Shown here piece after piece: positions 34,280 to 44,132 of a stretch of DNA of 64,000 nt. Within the stretch, counting starts at the first letter, position 1, and every line of letters starts with the position of its first letter. The notes below the pieces were generated by a model. It saw nothing but the letters and a program-made list of their open reading frames with translations, had not been told where the DNA came from and did no database searches. Source of the stretch: Arcicella rigui (GTDB lineage Bacteria; Bacteroidota; Bacteroidia; Cytophagales; Spirosomataceae). The stretch is taken from positions 9,901 to 73,900 of the forward strand of contig NZ_JAYFUM010000031.1 of assembly GCF_034929435.1 (NCBI RefSeq). The letters run 5' to 3'. Made by a program: the position numbers and the translations under genes.

Positions 34280-37200
34280 TGATTGATGGATTGATATACT
34301 ACATCCATTACTTTTCTCCTGATTTTTAGGCTATTGATTTTGTTATTGGAGGCAGAAGGATGTACTCTGTTGGAAAGAAATACAAAGACTAATTCTTTTT
34401 GTGGGTCTATCCAAACCAATGTGCCTGTATAGCCCGAATGTCCGTAAGAAGTGGAAGATACTTTGTCGGAGATATAATTACTATCGCCATCGGCAGGGAG
34501 TCTGTCCCAACCTAAAGCACGATTACTTTTTGAAGAAATACTATTGGTAAAAATCTTGATGGTTTCTTCGCTAAAAAAATTGAATTGATTCATATCTCCC
34601 TTTTGTAGATTCATTTGAAAAAGCTTTGCCAAATCGTTGGCATTACTAAACAATCCTGCATGACCCGACACTCCGCCCAGCATTGCGGCAGTTTGGTCTT
34701 GTACTGTTCCTTGCAAAGCTCTGTCTCTAAACAGTCGGTCATCCTCAGTTGGGGCAATGATACTTTTATCCATTTTCCGCAGAGGATTAAAACCTGTGGT
34801 TTTCATACCCAAAGGTTCGTAGAAATAAGAAGAAGTAAAAGTATCTAAACTTTGTCCTAAAATTCTTTCCACAATTTGTTGCATAATCATCAAGCCCAAG
34901 TCGCTATACACATAGCTATATGAACCATCTTTTTCACGCTTGTTGATAAGTGGCGATTTGATAACCCATTTCCAAACAGAATCTCGAATACTTGCTTTGG
35001 CGTACATTCCATCTGCCACTTGCAAAGGATATTCTGCTGATTGAGTATTGCTGTAAAACTCTTTTTTCCAACCCAAAGGAATTCTGGTTTTTTCCCAAAA
35101 AGGAATATAAGCTACCAAACCCGCCTGATGCCAAAGTATATCACGTATCGTTATGTTTTCTTTGTTTGTGCCTTTGAGTTCGGGCAAATAACGCACGATT
35201 TTATCGTCTAATGTCAAGCCTTTTTGGTCGAAAAGATACATCACCGTTTGAAGCGTAGCTGATACTTTCGTTACTGACGCTAAATCATAAACGGTTTGGT
35301 CGTTTACGGCAGGACTGTTGGCTTCGTAACCAAGCGTACCAAAATTTTTATTGTAAACGATTTTCCCTTTTCTGGCAACTAATACTTGACATCCCGGAAA
35401 AACCTTTTGCGTAATGGCATTCTGAACAATCGGTTCTATGCCGGCAAGTACTTCTTTGTTCATGCCTACACTTTCGGGCGTGGCTTTAATAAGCCCTATT
35501 TGTTTGTTCAGCGTAATGCCCTCGCCTGCTTTATAGGAATTTTCAATTGAAACAGGCAGTTTTCCCAAAGCAGGAATTTGTCCGAATAAAATCTTTGCGG
35601 CGGCTGAATAGGCTGCGTCGTCGTCTTCATAAGCACAAACAAGGCTTGGTACTTCGGGAAAGTATTTTAAACTATATGGATTCCCGAAAACACAAACCAA
35701 TACTTTAGGCGTTTTCTTTTCTAATCGTTTAATGAAATTTTGCACAGAAAAACTCAAATCTAAACGACTTGCTGATTTTTTGTTCACATTATGCACATTC
35801 ACAAGAACGGTCGCCGAAGAGTCCACATTACGCATTACTTCATTATAGAAACTTTCATCCGTTTTCGAGGCACTTGTAAAATGTTGAAAAGTACCGTACT
35901 TGTTCAATTCTTGTTGGAAACGGTTATTACTGGCAATGTCTAATGACACAGCAATCATTTTTTTATTTTCTTTGCTCAAAGGCAATAATTTAGGCGTATC
36001 CTTTACCAATGTAATGGCATTTTCAAACAAAGTCTCTTTAATTTGTTGGGCTTCTTTGGTATGTAATTCTTGATACAAATTGGCGGTTTCGATGTACTTC
36101 ACCTGATTCAAACCAACCCAGTACTTAGCATGAAGGATTTTCTTTACTCGATTGTCAATTTCAGTTTGTGGAATGATACCTTCTTGAACAGCTTCTTTGA
36201 TTTTGTTGATACCTTCTGGAATATTTTCTGAATACAATAAAATGTCATTTCCAGCAATAAAAGCCTGCAAATCAATATCGGCAGAAGTCACATTTTTTCC
36301 ATTACGAACGCCTTTCATGTTCAACGCATCGGTAATCACCAAACCTTTGAAACCCATTTCTTTTTTCAAAAGATTGGTAATAATACTCTGCGAAAGCGTA
36401 GCAGGTCGCCAGTCGTAAAAAGGAACTTGCAAATGCCCTACAATCATAGTTTTGATAGAATCACTAATCAGTTTTTTGAAGGGAATCAATTCTACGTCGT
36501 GCATTTGGTCGAAATCATAGGATACTTGTGGCAAAGTAAAATGTGAATCGCTATGGGTATCGCCATGACCGGGAAAATGCTTTGCACAAGCCAAAAGGTG
36601 ATTGTTTTGCATTCCTTTCATGTAGGCACTACTTTTGGCGGCTACATTTTCGGGAATTTCACCAAAAGAACGGAAGCCAATCACAGGATTCAGCGGATTA
36701 GAATTGATGTCCACCACAGGAGCAAAATTGAGGTGTATGCCCAAACGTTTGCATTGACGGGCAATCTCTGTTCCCATTTCATAAATCAAAGCATTGTCTT
36801 GGATTGCCCCTAAAGTAATTTGTTTAGGAAAAGCCATCGTGGCATTTACACGCATTGCCAAACCCCATTCGCCATCAACGCCCACCAAAAGAGGAATTTT
36901 GGTAGTAGATTGAAAACGATTGTTGAGGTTCGCAAAAGTGTTGCTTTCGCCTTGAAAGAAAATCAAACCGCCGATATAATTATTTTGAATGAGACTCTCA
37001 AGTTTTTTAAAGTGTGCTTCGCCTTGTGTGGGATTTACTGCCACCATAAAAAACTGACCAATTTTTTGGTCGTTGTCCATCGAAGCAAAAACGCTATCGA
37101 CCCACAGACTTTCCGCTAACTGGCTATTGCTGATAAATCTTGGAGCGTTTAGCTGATGATGTTTGTGCGTGATTTTATGGGGTTTTGATACTTTTTTTTC

Positions 37201-37311
37201 AGTCTTAAAGAAATGTAAAAGCGTGTTGTTAAACTCTCCGCTTACGGGCATTTCAAATGCCAGCCAGAGAACGATAAGTGTGAGAAAAAACAAAGAAAAC
37301 TGCCTGTACAT
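34276..37311 (-). CDS. GH3 beta-N-acetylhexosaminidase fused to a serine hydrolase
   Basis: 1011 residues. After a signal-like hydrophobic start (MYRQFSLFFLTLIVLWLAFE), residues about 65-390 form a GH3 catalytic domain with KHFPGHGDTHSDSH (NagZ His/Asp loop) and ITDALNMKG (nucleophile Asp). A GH3 C-terminal-like domain covers about 410-590. Residues about 610-1000 form a class C beta-lactamase/penicillin-binding-like hydrolase: SVTK (SxxK), YSDLG in place of YxN, and HSGYTG (HxG). The enzyme may remove GlcNAc and act on the peptide part of murein fragments. This fusion is known in Bacteroidota. Its stop codon is inside a REP element. Confidence 0.9.
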   Translation of the reverse strand: MYRQFSLFFLTLIVLWLAFEMPVSGEFNNTLLHFFKTEKKVSKPHKITHKHHQLNAPRFISNSQLAESLWVDSVFASMDNDQKIGQFFMVAVNPTQGEAHFKKLESLIQNNYIGGLIFFQGESNTFANLNNRFQSTTKIPLLVGVDGEWGLAMRVNATMAFPKQITLGAIQDNALIYEMGTEIARQCKRLGIHLNFAPVVDINSNPLNPVIGFRSFGEIPENVAAKSSAYMKGMQNNHLLACAKHFPGHGDTHSDSHFTLPQVSYDFDQMHDVELIPFKKLISDSIKTMIVGHLQVPFYDWRPATLSQSIITNLLKKEMGFKGLVITDALNMKGVRNGKNVTSADIDLQAFIAGNDILLYSENIPEGINKIKEAVQEGIIPQTEIDNRVKKILHAKYWVGLNQVKYIETANLYQELHTKEAQQIKETLFENAITLVKDTPKLLPLSKENKKMIAVSLDIASNNRFQQELNKYGTFQHFTSASKTDESFYNEVMRNVDSSATVLVNVHNVNKKSASRLDLSFSVQNFIKRLEKKTPKVLVCVFGNPYSLKYFPEVPSLVCAYEDDDAAYSAAAKILFGQIPALGKLPVSIENSYKAGEGITLNKQIGLIKATPESVGMNKEVLAGIEPIVQNAITQKVFPGCQVLVARKGKIVYNKNFGTLGYEANSPAVNDQTVYDLASVTKVSATLQTVMYLFDQKGLTLDDKIVRYLPELKGTNKENITIRDILWHQAGLVAYIPFWEKTRIPLGWKKEFYSNTQSAEYPLQVADGMYAKASIRDSVWKWVIKSPLINKREKDGSYSYVYSDLGLMIMQQIVERILGQSLDTFTSSYFYEPLGMKTTGFNPLRKMDKSIIAPTEDDRLFRDRALQGTVQDQTAAMLGGVSGHAGLFSNANDLAKLFQMNLQKGDMNQFNFFSEETIKIFTNSISSKSNRALGWDRLPADGDSNYISDKVSSTSYGHSGYTGTLVWIDPQKELVFVFLSNRVHPSASNNKINSLKIRRKVMDVVYQSINQ

Positions 37312-37348
37312 CTTGATTTTAAAGATTAATGGATAGATACAAAGATGA

Positions 37349-37356
37349 CAAATTTA
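37349..37356 (-). promoter_or_regulatory. Possible -7 box (TAAATTTG) of the GH3 fusion gene
   Basis: Perfect TAnnTTTG match on the minus strand, 37 bp before the start codon. No -33 element was identified. Confidence 0.4.
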
Positions 37357-37574
37357 CAATAAATTTAATGCTTATTAATCAGTAAATCCTGATTGCTAAA
37401 TAGTGATTAGCAACTATCCTAACAATCAATCATTTATATCACAAAAAGCATTAGTAAATTGTATTCATCACTTCTGCAAAAAAATAAATAATACACAAAA
37501 ACTTTTACAAACAGTAAAAAAGGCTTGAGGCAAAGGGTATGATTTTCAAATGAAAATTAATACGCTACGAAGGT

Positions 37575-37871
37575 TTAAAGGCTAATAGAATTTGAGTTTT
37601 TTGATTTCAGCAATTGAGTGTAATTAATTATATTAACTAAAAAACGTTCAAAAAAGTATTTAATAAAGCCAAAATTCTCAATCACTTTAGTAATTGTTTT
37701 AGTAGTTTTATAAGCCAGTTCTTCGTCGTTTTTATTAAGTCAAATTTTATTCTTGCAATACGATTCAGCAGATTTATTAAGCCTATTTATCAACCTGAAT
37801 AAAGTTGAAACATCTTCACTGACCAATACGGGATTCCAATAATGCTGTTTGGCGAATAATCTTTTAATAAT
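37575..37871 (-). pseudogene. Possible remnant of a small gene with an in-frame stop
   Basis: In the 615-bp gap 37312-37926 one minus-strand frame reads as protein-like sequence for about 99 codons (segments FAKQHYWNPVLVSEDVSTLF and NKNDEELAYKTTKTITKVIE) with a single TGA at 37740-37742. Composition is unlike random AT-rich DNA. No start or family was recognised. It may be a decayed accessory gene. Nothing else was seen in the gap apart from the flanking promoters. Confidence 0.35.
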
Positions 37872-37926
37872 TCAGCAAATTATTACTTATTTGTAGCTTC
37901 AATCTTCATCAAACGATTTTTTATCC

Positions 37927-40900
37927 ATGAAAAAACATCTTTTTCTATTTTTTTCAATGCTTTCAGCAGGCAGTACATTGGCACAAAGTCCATTATTACT
38001 TCGCCAGCCAAGTATTAATCATGATGGTTCTGTTGTTTCCTTTTCTTATCAAGGAGATATTTGGACAGTACCCAGTACGGGAGGAAACGCTACTCGATTA
38101 ACTATCCACGAAGCTTATGAAAGTAATCCAATTTTTAGTCCAGATGGCAAGCAAATCGCCTTTTCGGGTACTCGCTTTGGCAATAATGATATTTTTGTAA
38201 TGCCTTCAACGGGCGGTTTACCCAAACGTTTGACTTTCCATTCGGCTCAGGATTTAGTAGCAAGCTGGACGCAGGCAGATAAAATCTTATTCTCTACCAG
38301 TCGTGAATTTAAGCAAATCGAACGTCCGCAAGAAGTATATGCAATCAATCCTAAAGGAGGAACTGAATCAAGAATGTTGGATGCCGTAGGCTTTGAGCCT
38401 GTACTTTCTCCAGATGGAAATTTAATGGCTTTTGTACGTGGAGACATCAATCCTGTTGCTCGTCAGGCTTATAATGGTAGCTCGAACAGAGATATTTGGA
38501 TTTATAATATCAAAGCTAAAAGCTTTAATAAAATTGCTTTGTTTGAAACCAATGATATTATTCCACAATGGGGAAAAAATGGTTTATTGTACTTCTTGAG
38601 CAGTGTTGATGGTGCGTATAATCTCTATCAAATCAAAATTTCTGGCGATGGAAAAGCGGAAGGAAGTCCGAAAAAATTAACGCAATTCAAGGATGAATCT
38701 ATTCGTCATTTCAGTATTTCAAAAGATGGCAATACCATTGTTTTTGAAAAAGAAATGGGGCTTTTTACTTACAATGTAGCGAGCGGTTCGGTTGCAAAAA
38801 TTAATGTAAACATCAATGCCGATGAACGTTTTGATGCCACCGAACAAAAAACTTTTGCGACTGGCTTGGAAGAATATAAAGTATCACCCAATGGAAAGTT
38901 GTTAGCGTATAGCCTTCGTGGTGAGATTTTTATCAAAGAAGCAGACAAAGAAAAAACGAAGAGTATCAATGTTTCTCAACACGCTTTTCGTGACATTGAA
39001 CCCGCTTGGCTGAATGATTCAACGCTATTATTTACAAGTGATAGAAACAATGGCAATTTTGATTTATATGCAGTGAATTCATCTGATGCTTCAGAACGTA
39101 ATATTTTTAAATCGCTGAAACATCAAATCACACAAATTACAAAGACGACAGAAGATGAATCTTCGCCAGTGGTTTCGCCAGATAATAAGAAAATAGCCTA
39201 CGTTAAAGGCAGAGGAACTTTTGTAGTAGCCGACATCAGTGCTGATGGAAAATTGACAAACGAAAAAATATTAAGCGAAGGCTGGAACAGCCCGAGTGAT
39301 ATTGCTTGGAGTCCAGACAGTAAATACTTGGCTTATAGTCAATCGGATTTATATTTCAACCAAGAAGTATTTATCCGAACTGCCGATAATTCAAGCAAGC
39401 CTGTCAACGTAACAATGCACCCACGTGGCGACAGTAATCCGTTTTGGAGTGCCGATGGTTCTAAATTAGGATTTGTTTCACAAAGAAGTGCTGCTCGCAG
39501 TGCAGATGTTTGGTTTGTTTGGTTGAAAAAAGAAGATTGGGAAAAAGAAACACAAGATTGGCAAGAAAAAGAAACACCAGCAGTCGATGCTAAACCCGAC
39601 AAAAAAGGAGTAAAACCCATTGTGATTGATTTTGACAATATTCATGAAAGAGTAGTACAAGTAACAAATTTCCCCGGTAATGAAAGCGAATTTGTGATTT
39701 CAAAAGATGGCGAAACCTTCTTTTACACCACGACAAGTAGCTCGGCAAAAGGCAGAGATTTGTTCAGTATTAAATGGGATGGCAAAGAATTAAAAGAAAT
39801 TACTAAAGGCGGAAGTAACCCTAACAATTTGTCGCTCGATAAAGAAGGCAAGTACATTTATTATACAAAAACGGGCGGCGGACTTTCTCGTGTTGAGGTA
39901 AAAACAGGCGTGTCTGAGGCGATGCCATTTGTGGCGAAAATGAAAATTGATTATTTGGCAGAACGCACACAAGTATTTGAAGAAGCATGGAGAACCATTC
40001 GTGATGGTTTTTATGATCCTAAATTCCACGGAAATAATTGGTTACAATTGCATGATAAATACAAAGAGCGTTGTATTAATGCCAGTACTTCAAATGATTT
40101 TAGAGATATGTTTAATTTACTATTGGGTGAATTAAACTCAAGCCACATGGGTTTAACAGCACCAGACCGTGCTGAAACGCAAAAAGAAATTACAGGTTTA
40201 TTAGGAACAGAACTGATTCCAACTTCAACAGGCATGAAAGTAAACCACGTAGTGCCAGAAACGCCAGTGACTAAAAGTAAGAGCTTAATCAACGAAGGAG
40301 AAGTGATTACGGCAGTAAATGGACAGGCAGTAAGTGAAAGTGAAAACTTTTATGCTTTATTAAATGGCTTGGCTAATGAAAAAGTACTCTTAAATGTTAG
40401 CGATGCCAGTGGAAAAAACAGAGAAGTTGTAGTTCGTCTTACACAAAGTATCAGCGATAATTTATACAACGAATGGGTTGACAGCAGAAAGAAATTAGTA
40501 GATAAATTCTCCAATGGTCGTTTAGGGTATATCCACATTAAAGGAATGGATTTCCCAAGTTTTGAAGTAGTTGAAAGAGAATTTACGGCTGCTGGTTACG
40601 GCAAAGAAGGCATCTTGATTGATGTTCGTTATAATGGTGGTGGTTCAACAACCGATTATTTAATGACGATTCTGAATTACAAACAACACGCTTATACTAT
40701 TCCAAGAGGTGCAAGTACTGATTTAGAAAAGGATAAGAAAAAATTCAGAGAGTATTATCCAATCGGCGAGCGTTTGGTTTATGCCGCTTGGACAAAACCT
40801 TCCATTGCCCTTTGTAATGAAGGAAGTTATTCTAACGCAGAGATTTTCTCGCATGCTTATAAATCTCTGGGCATTGGTAAATTAGTTGGTTTGCCAACCA

Positions 40901-41127
40901 ATGGTTCTGTAATTTCTACGGGAGGGAAATCTTTAATGGATGGCTCTTTTGTAAGATTACCGGGAAGAGGCTGGTTCACTAAAACAACCGATAAAAACCA
41001 AGAATTAGGTGCAGCCATTCCTGATATTATCGTTGAAAATACGCCAGATTGGATTGCTAAAGGAACAGACGAGCAATTGAAAGTGGCAGTAGATACACTT
41101 TTGAAAGATATTGACGCTAAAAAATAA
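37927..41127 (+). CDS. Tricorn-like S41 protease, secreted
   Basis: 1066 residues with signal peptide MKKHLFLFFSMLSAGSTLAQ. Residues about 25-300 and 300-620 are two PD40-type beta-propellers (FSPDGKQIAF, LSPDGNLMAF, VSPDNKKIAY, WSPDSKYLAY repeats). A helical linker, a PDZ-like domain (about 755-840) and an S41 tail-protease domain follow, with the catalytic Ser in CNEGSYSNAEIF. The domain order is that of archaeal Tricorn and its bacterial homologues, which cut peptides to short products. A signal peptide places it in the periplasm. Stop codon lies 7 bp before a REP element. Confidence 0.92.
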   Translation: MKKHLFLFFSMLSAGSTLAQSPLLLRQPSINHDGSVVSFSYQGDIWTVPSTGGNATRLTIHEAYESNPIFSPDGKQIAFSGTRFGNNDIFVMPSTGGLPKRLTFHSAQDLVASWTQADKILFSTSREFKQIERPQEVYAINPKGGTESRMLDAVGFEPVLSPDGNLMAFVRGDINPVARQAYNGSSNRDIWIYNIKAKSFNKIALFETNDIIPQWGKNGLLYFLSSVDGAYNLYQIKISGDGKAEGSPKKLTQFKDESIRHFSISKDGNTIVFEKEMGLFTYNVASGSVAKINVNINADERFDATEQKTFATGLEEYKVSPNGKLLAYSLRGEIFIKEADKEKTKSINVSQHAFRDIEPAWLNDSTLLFTSDRNNGNFDLYAVNSSDASERNIFKSLKHQITQITKTTEDESSPVVSPDNKKIAYVKGRGTFVVADISADGKLTNEKILSEGWNSPSDIAWSPDSKYLAYSQSDLYFNQEVFIRTADNSSKPVNVTMHPRGDSNPFWSADGSKLGFVSQRSAARSADVWFVWLKKEDWEKETQDWQEKETPAVDAKPDKKGVKPIVIDFDNIHERVVQVTNFPGNESEFVISKDGETFFYTTTSSSAKGRDLFSIKWDGKELKEITKGGSNPNNLSLDKEGKYIYYTKTGGGLSRVEVKTGVSEAMPFVAKMKIDYLAERTQVFEEAWRTIRDGFYDPKFHGNNWLQLHDKYKERCINASTSNDFRDMFNLLLGELNSSHMGLTAPDRAETQKEITGLLGTELIPTSTGMKVNHVVPETPVTKSKSLINEGEVITAVNGQAVSESENFYALLNGLANEKVLLNVSDASGKNREVVVRLTQSISDNLYNEWVDSRKKLVDKFSNGRLGYIHIKGMDFPSFEVVEREFTAAGYGKEGILIDVRYNGGGSTTDYLMTILNYKQHAYTIPRGASTDLEKDKKKFREYYPIGERLVYAAWTKPSIALCNEGSYSNAEIFSHAYKSLGIGKLVGLPTNGSVISTGGKSLMDGSFVRLPGRGWFTKTTDKNQELGAAIPDIIVENTPDWIAKGTDEQLKVAVDTLLKDIDAKK

Positions 41128-41133
41128 ATAACT

Positions 41134-41190
41134 GTAGCACGAGTTTCCAAATCGTATCATCATAATTCACGATTTGGAAACTCGTGCTAC
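41134..41190. repeat. REP/BIME-like element, copy 3 (perfect palindrome)
   Basis: Two 22-nt arms (41134-41155 and 41169-41190) are exact reverse complements around a 13-nt loop. Each begins GTAGCACGAGTTTCC. It lies between convergent genes and can serve as a bidirectional terminator. Confidence 0.88.
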
Positions 41191-41201
41191 GGTTTATCAA
41201 A

Positions 41202-42194
41202 TTATAATTTAACAATTGTCTTCCCCAAGGCTTTTCCTTGTAGCATCAAATCTAATTGTGCAGGTACTTCTTCTAAAGTAATTTCTTTGGCAAGTATTGA
41301 TAAATCGTTTGGTTTCCATTCGTTGGCTAATTTTTGCCAAATATTGGCTCGCAATGGCATCGGGCATTCAGCAGAATCAATCCCAAACAAAGTATTTCCA
41401 CGAAGAATAAAAGGTAAAACGGTTGTGTGCAATTCGGTAGAAGCAACCAAACCACAAATCGCAGCCGAACCGCCATAAACCAAAGATTTTAACGCTGTTG
41501 CTAAAATATTTCCGCCAACGGTATCAATTACTCCCGCATAAGTTGATTTTAATAATGGTCTCCCCGACTGGTCGTTGACCACCTCTCGACTAACAATTTC
41601 ACTTGCTCCGATTTCCTTTAAAAATACTTCGGCTTCGGGCTTGCCAGTTACAGCTACAACCTCAAAACCCAATTTGGCTAACATCGCCACAGCCAAAGTT
41701 CCCACTCCACCCGTTGAACCTGTTACTAATACTTTCCCTTGTGCAGGACTTAAACCATGATTCAACAAAGCGTTGATACACAAGCCAGCCGTTAAACCAG
41801 CCGTTCCGTGAATCATGGCTTCTTTTAAACTTAAACCTTTAGGCAATTTCACAATCCATTTGGCTGGCACAGAGATATACTCTGCCAAACCGCCCGAAGT
41901 ATTCATTCCTAAATCGTAACTGGTAACAATTACTTCATCGCCCACCTGAAAATCAGGCGATTCGCTGGCTTCAACAATGCCAGAAGCATCAATGCCGGGC
42001 GTGTGTGGATATTGCTTGGTAACGCCTTTATTACCAACCGACGATAAAGCATCTTTATAATTCAAAGAAGAATAAGTTACTTTTATGAGTACTTCATTTG
42101 CAGGTAAATCCGAAATATTTCTTTCAATAATGCTTCGGGTATATTGTTTCTCGGGACTTTCGCTAATCTGTAAAGCTTTAAAAGAATGGCTCAT
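41202..42194 (-). CDS. YhdH/YhfP family quinone oxidoreductase
   Basis: 330 residues of the zinc-free MDR superfamily. The N-terminal GroES-like part has NYKDALSSVGNKG and PHTPGIDASG; the NADP motif is VTGSTGGVGTLAVA; the C-terminal segment has NTLFGIDSAECP. Members include YhdH/AcuI, acrylyl-CoA reductases, and general quinone reductases. It faces an HxlR-type regulator 139 bp away, a pairing typical of genes for electrophile or quinone stress. Confidence 0.9.
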   Translation of the reverse strand: MSHSFKALQISESPEKQYTRSIIERNISDLPANEVLIKVTYSSLNYKDALSSVGNKGVTKQYPHTPGIDASGIVEASESPDFQVGDEVIVTSYDLGMNTSGGLAEYISVPAKWIVKLPKGLSLKEAMIHGTAGLTAGLCINALLNHGLSPAQGKVLVTGSTGGVGTLAVAMLAKLGFEVVAVTGKPEAEVFLKEIGASEIVSREVVNDQSGRPLLKSTYAGVIDTVGGNILATALKSLVYGGSAAICGLVASTELHTTVLPFILRGNTLFGIDSAECPMPLRANIWQKLANEWKPNDLSILAKEITLEEVPAQLDLMLQGKALGKTIVKL

Positions 42195-42333
42195 GGTTTT
42201 GTGTTTGTTTTGTTAATTCACTTATATTTATGCTGTAAACCTCCACAAAAAAATATTGAAAGTCAAGTAGTTACATTCCTTACAGGTACTTACAAATAGT
42301 GTAGTTTTACTGATAATCAAGTACTTAATTTTT

Positions 42334-42678
42334 ATGATTGTAGAAAAAAACTATATCGAACAGGATTGTCCTTCGGATGTATTTATGAAAGTACTCAAAG
42401 GAAAATGCAAAACAACGCTAATTGTGCTGATTAAAAAGGGAATCAATCGTTTTGGAGAAATGAAAAGAGCCTTGCCAACCATTAGCGAAAGGATGCTCGC
42501 CAAGCAATTAGACGAACTTGAAGCTGATGGAATTTTGAGCAGAAGAGTTTTTGCAGAAGTACCGCTAAAAGTAGAATACGCCCTGACAGAGTACGGCGAA
42601 ACGCTTTATCCAATTGTAAAAGAAATCAGACGTTGGGGACGGATTCATCAAGAAAAGCATTTAAAAATAAATCTTTAA
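42334..42678 (+). CDS. HxlR family transcriptional regulator
   Basis: 114 residues, a single winged-helix domain with the HxlR landmarks: an early Cys (EQDCPSD), KCKTTLIVLIKKGINRFGEMKRALPTISERMLAKQL, and VPLKVEYALTEYG. Such regulators often sense quinones, aldehydes or oxidants through the N-terminal Cys. It is divergent from the YhdH-type reductase, which is the likely target. Behind its stop lies a small hairpin (42669-42676 with 42681-42688) and T run. Confidence 0.92.
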   Translation: MIVEKNYIEQDCPSDVFMKVLKGKCKTTLIVLIKKGINRFGEMKRALPTISERMLAKQLDELEADGILSRRVFAEVPLKVEYALTEYGETLYPIVKEIRRWGRIHQEKHLKINL

Positions 42679-42690
42679 AAAAAGATTTTT

Positions 42691-42712
42691 CACTGACATA
42701 CTGTTGTCAGTG
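42691..42712. promoter_or_regulatory. Operator-like palindrome CACTGACA-N6-TGTCAGTG
   Basis: Perfect 8-bp inverted repeat (42691-42698 with 42705-42712) around six bases, 57 bp before the GyrI-like start. A near -7 box (TACTTTG) lies between it and the gene. The geometry suits a dimeric regulator. Which protein binds is unknown; the HxlR product is one candidate. Confidence 0.5.
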
Positions 42713-42768
42713 ACGATGATTTACTTTGTGCTGTTAATCAAAAAATATAACCTCAAAATTCATTCATC

Positions 42769-43224
42769 ATGCAAGTAAAAGAATTACCCGCACAGAAGTA
42801 TTTTATTTATCGTACAGAAACCACCCTTTTAAATGTAAACGCCATTGCAGAACGTGAAGTAGATGTACTTTACGGCACTGTTGGACAATTAGGACTCAGT
42901 GTAGCTGGCAATCTTGAGTTTATTTATTGGGGAGCTACGGGCGACCTCACGAAACCATTTACATTAGAAATCGCTCTACCGATTGGCGATGAAGAAGTAA
43001 GTATTCCACCTAAATATGAAATAGTAGAATATCCAGCATTCAAAGCTTTTGCTCATACGCATTTGGGCGATTTCAGTAATGTGATGCCTGTGTATGAAGA
43101 AATGTTCAAGCAACTTTTTGCACAAGGACACCAACCGACTAATCAGACCAGAGAAGTATATATCCATTGGGTAGATTTAACTTCTCCTGAGAATGTTACG
43201 GAGATTTTATTAGAAATAGCGTAG
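42769..43224 (+). CDS. GyrI-like small-molecule-binding domain protein
   Basis: 151 residues forming one GyrI-like/AraC effector-binding (SHS2) domain without a DNA-binding part: LPAQKYFIYRTET at the start, TLEIALPI in the middle, FKAFAHTHLG and a C-terminal VYIHWVDLTSPENV. Such stand-alone domains bind hydrophobic drugs, and some hydrolyse or sequester toxins. It follows the HxlR regulator, with an operator-like palindrome between, suggesting induction by a xenobiotic. Confidence 0.82.
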   Translation: MQVKELPAQKYFIYRTETTLLNVNAIAEREVDVLYGTVGQLGLSVAGNLEFIYWGATGDLTKPFTLEIALPIGDEEVSIPPKYEIVEYPAFKAFAHTHLGDFSNVMPVYEEMFKQLFAQGHQPTNQTREVYIHWVDLTSPENVTEILLEIA

Positions 43225-43248
43225 TTCGGCAACAATATTTTATTTGAT

Positions 43249-43301
43249 AAACCTTATTCATAAAAAACAGTAATTTGTTTTTTGTGAGTAAGGTTTTTTT
43301 T
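43249..43301 (+). terminator. Rho-independent terminator of the GyrI-like gene
   Basis: Long stem (43249-43269 with 43276-43296, two G-U pairs) and a 6-nt loop, followed by a T run. It separates this gene from the PIN-domain module. Confidence 0.88.
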
Positions 43302-43311
43302 GTGAAGGGAA

Positions 43312-43340
43312 TTGCTTGATGAATATATCTTTTAATTTTG
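43312..43340 (+). promoter_or_regulatory. Promoter of the PIN-domain module
   Basis: TTG at 43312-43314, 18 bases, then TAATTTTG at 43333-43340, which fits the Bacteroidota -33/-7 pattern. Transcription would start within a few bases of the ATG at 43347, implying a leaderless or nearly leaderless mRNA. Confidence 0.55.
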
Positions 43341-43346
43341 TAGTAG

Positions 43347-44132
43347 ATGGAAAAATTCGGTCACATAGAAATTACGATTATTGGTAATCATGGTAATATC
43401 AAACTTTCACCAGAGAGTTATGATATTAAAGAAATTACTATGCTTCTTCAAAATGTTGAAGATTTGCTCTATCCTATTAACAAAAAAGATAGACCTCTCA
43501 TCAGTTACAACATTGAAGAAGGTTCAGTCAAAAATATTTTTAGAACAAGTTTACAAGCGGTCATTAGCTTGAGTGCTATATTAACACAAATCAATCTTGT
43601 AAATTCTATTGATTTTTTAGAGCCTAAAACAGCTCAAGCAATTGAGAATATCCAGTCTCTTTCAATCCAGAAAAACTATGAGTTTATCTTTAAAACTTCT
43701 TTAAAAGAGTCCTCAGAAGCAGAATTGGTCATTAATCCAAAGACAAATTTTGTCAGAACACATAACATTTGGGTTGACGCAGAACTGTATTTCTATGGCA
43801 CGCTCATCAATGCAGGAGGAAAAAATAAAGCTAATATTCATATTGACACTTCTGATTTTGGTTCATTAACAATAGATACTTCAAAAAGCTTTTTGCAAGG
43901 GCATGAAGACAACTTATTGTACAAAAGTTACGGAGTAAGAGTACACGGAAAACAGAATATTGATACAGGAGAGTTTGACAGAAGCTCTTTGAGCCTTTTG
44001 GAGTTGATTGACTTTAATCCCAAATACGACGAGTCGTACTTGAATGGTTTGATTGGTAAAGCCAAAAAGAATTGGAATGGAATAGATACCGATGAGTGGT
44101 TGCAAAATTTAAGAGGAACTTATGAAGTATAG
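43347..44132 (+). CDS. Unrecognised 261-aa partner of a PIN-domain protein
   Basis: Not recognised. 261 residues, acidic, no signal peptide. The start MEKFGHIEITIIGNHGNIKL and much of the C-terminal half (ANIHIDTSDFGSLTIDTSK, YGVRVHGKQN) look like beta strands; a helical stretch with hydrophobic character lies at about 70-95 (QAVISLSAILTQINLVNSI). A cluster DTGEFDRSSL and LIGKAKKNWNGIDTDEWL ends the protein. The gene overlaps the PIN gene by 11 bp and has its own promoter, so both are made together. It could be the antitoxin or regulator of the PIN protein, though it is far longer than ordinary VapB antitoxins. Confidence 0.75.
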   Translation: MEKFGHIEITIIGNHGNIKLSPESYDIKEITMLLQNVEDLLYPINKKDRPLISYNIEEGSVKNIFRTSLQAVISLSAILTQINLVNSIDFLEPKTAQAIENIQSLSIQKNYEFIFKTSLKESSEAELVINPKTNFVRTHNIWVDAELYFYGTLINAGGKNKANIHIDTSDFGSLTIDTSKSFLQGHEDNLLYKSYGVRVHGKQNIDTGEFDRSSLSLLELIDFNPKYDESYLNGLIGKAKKNWNGIDTDEWLQNLRGTYEV

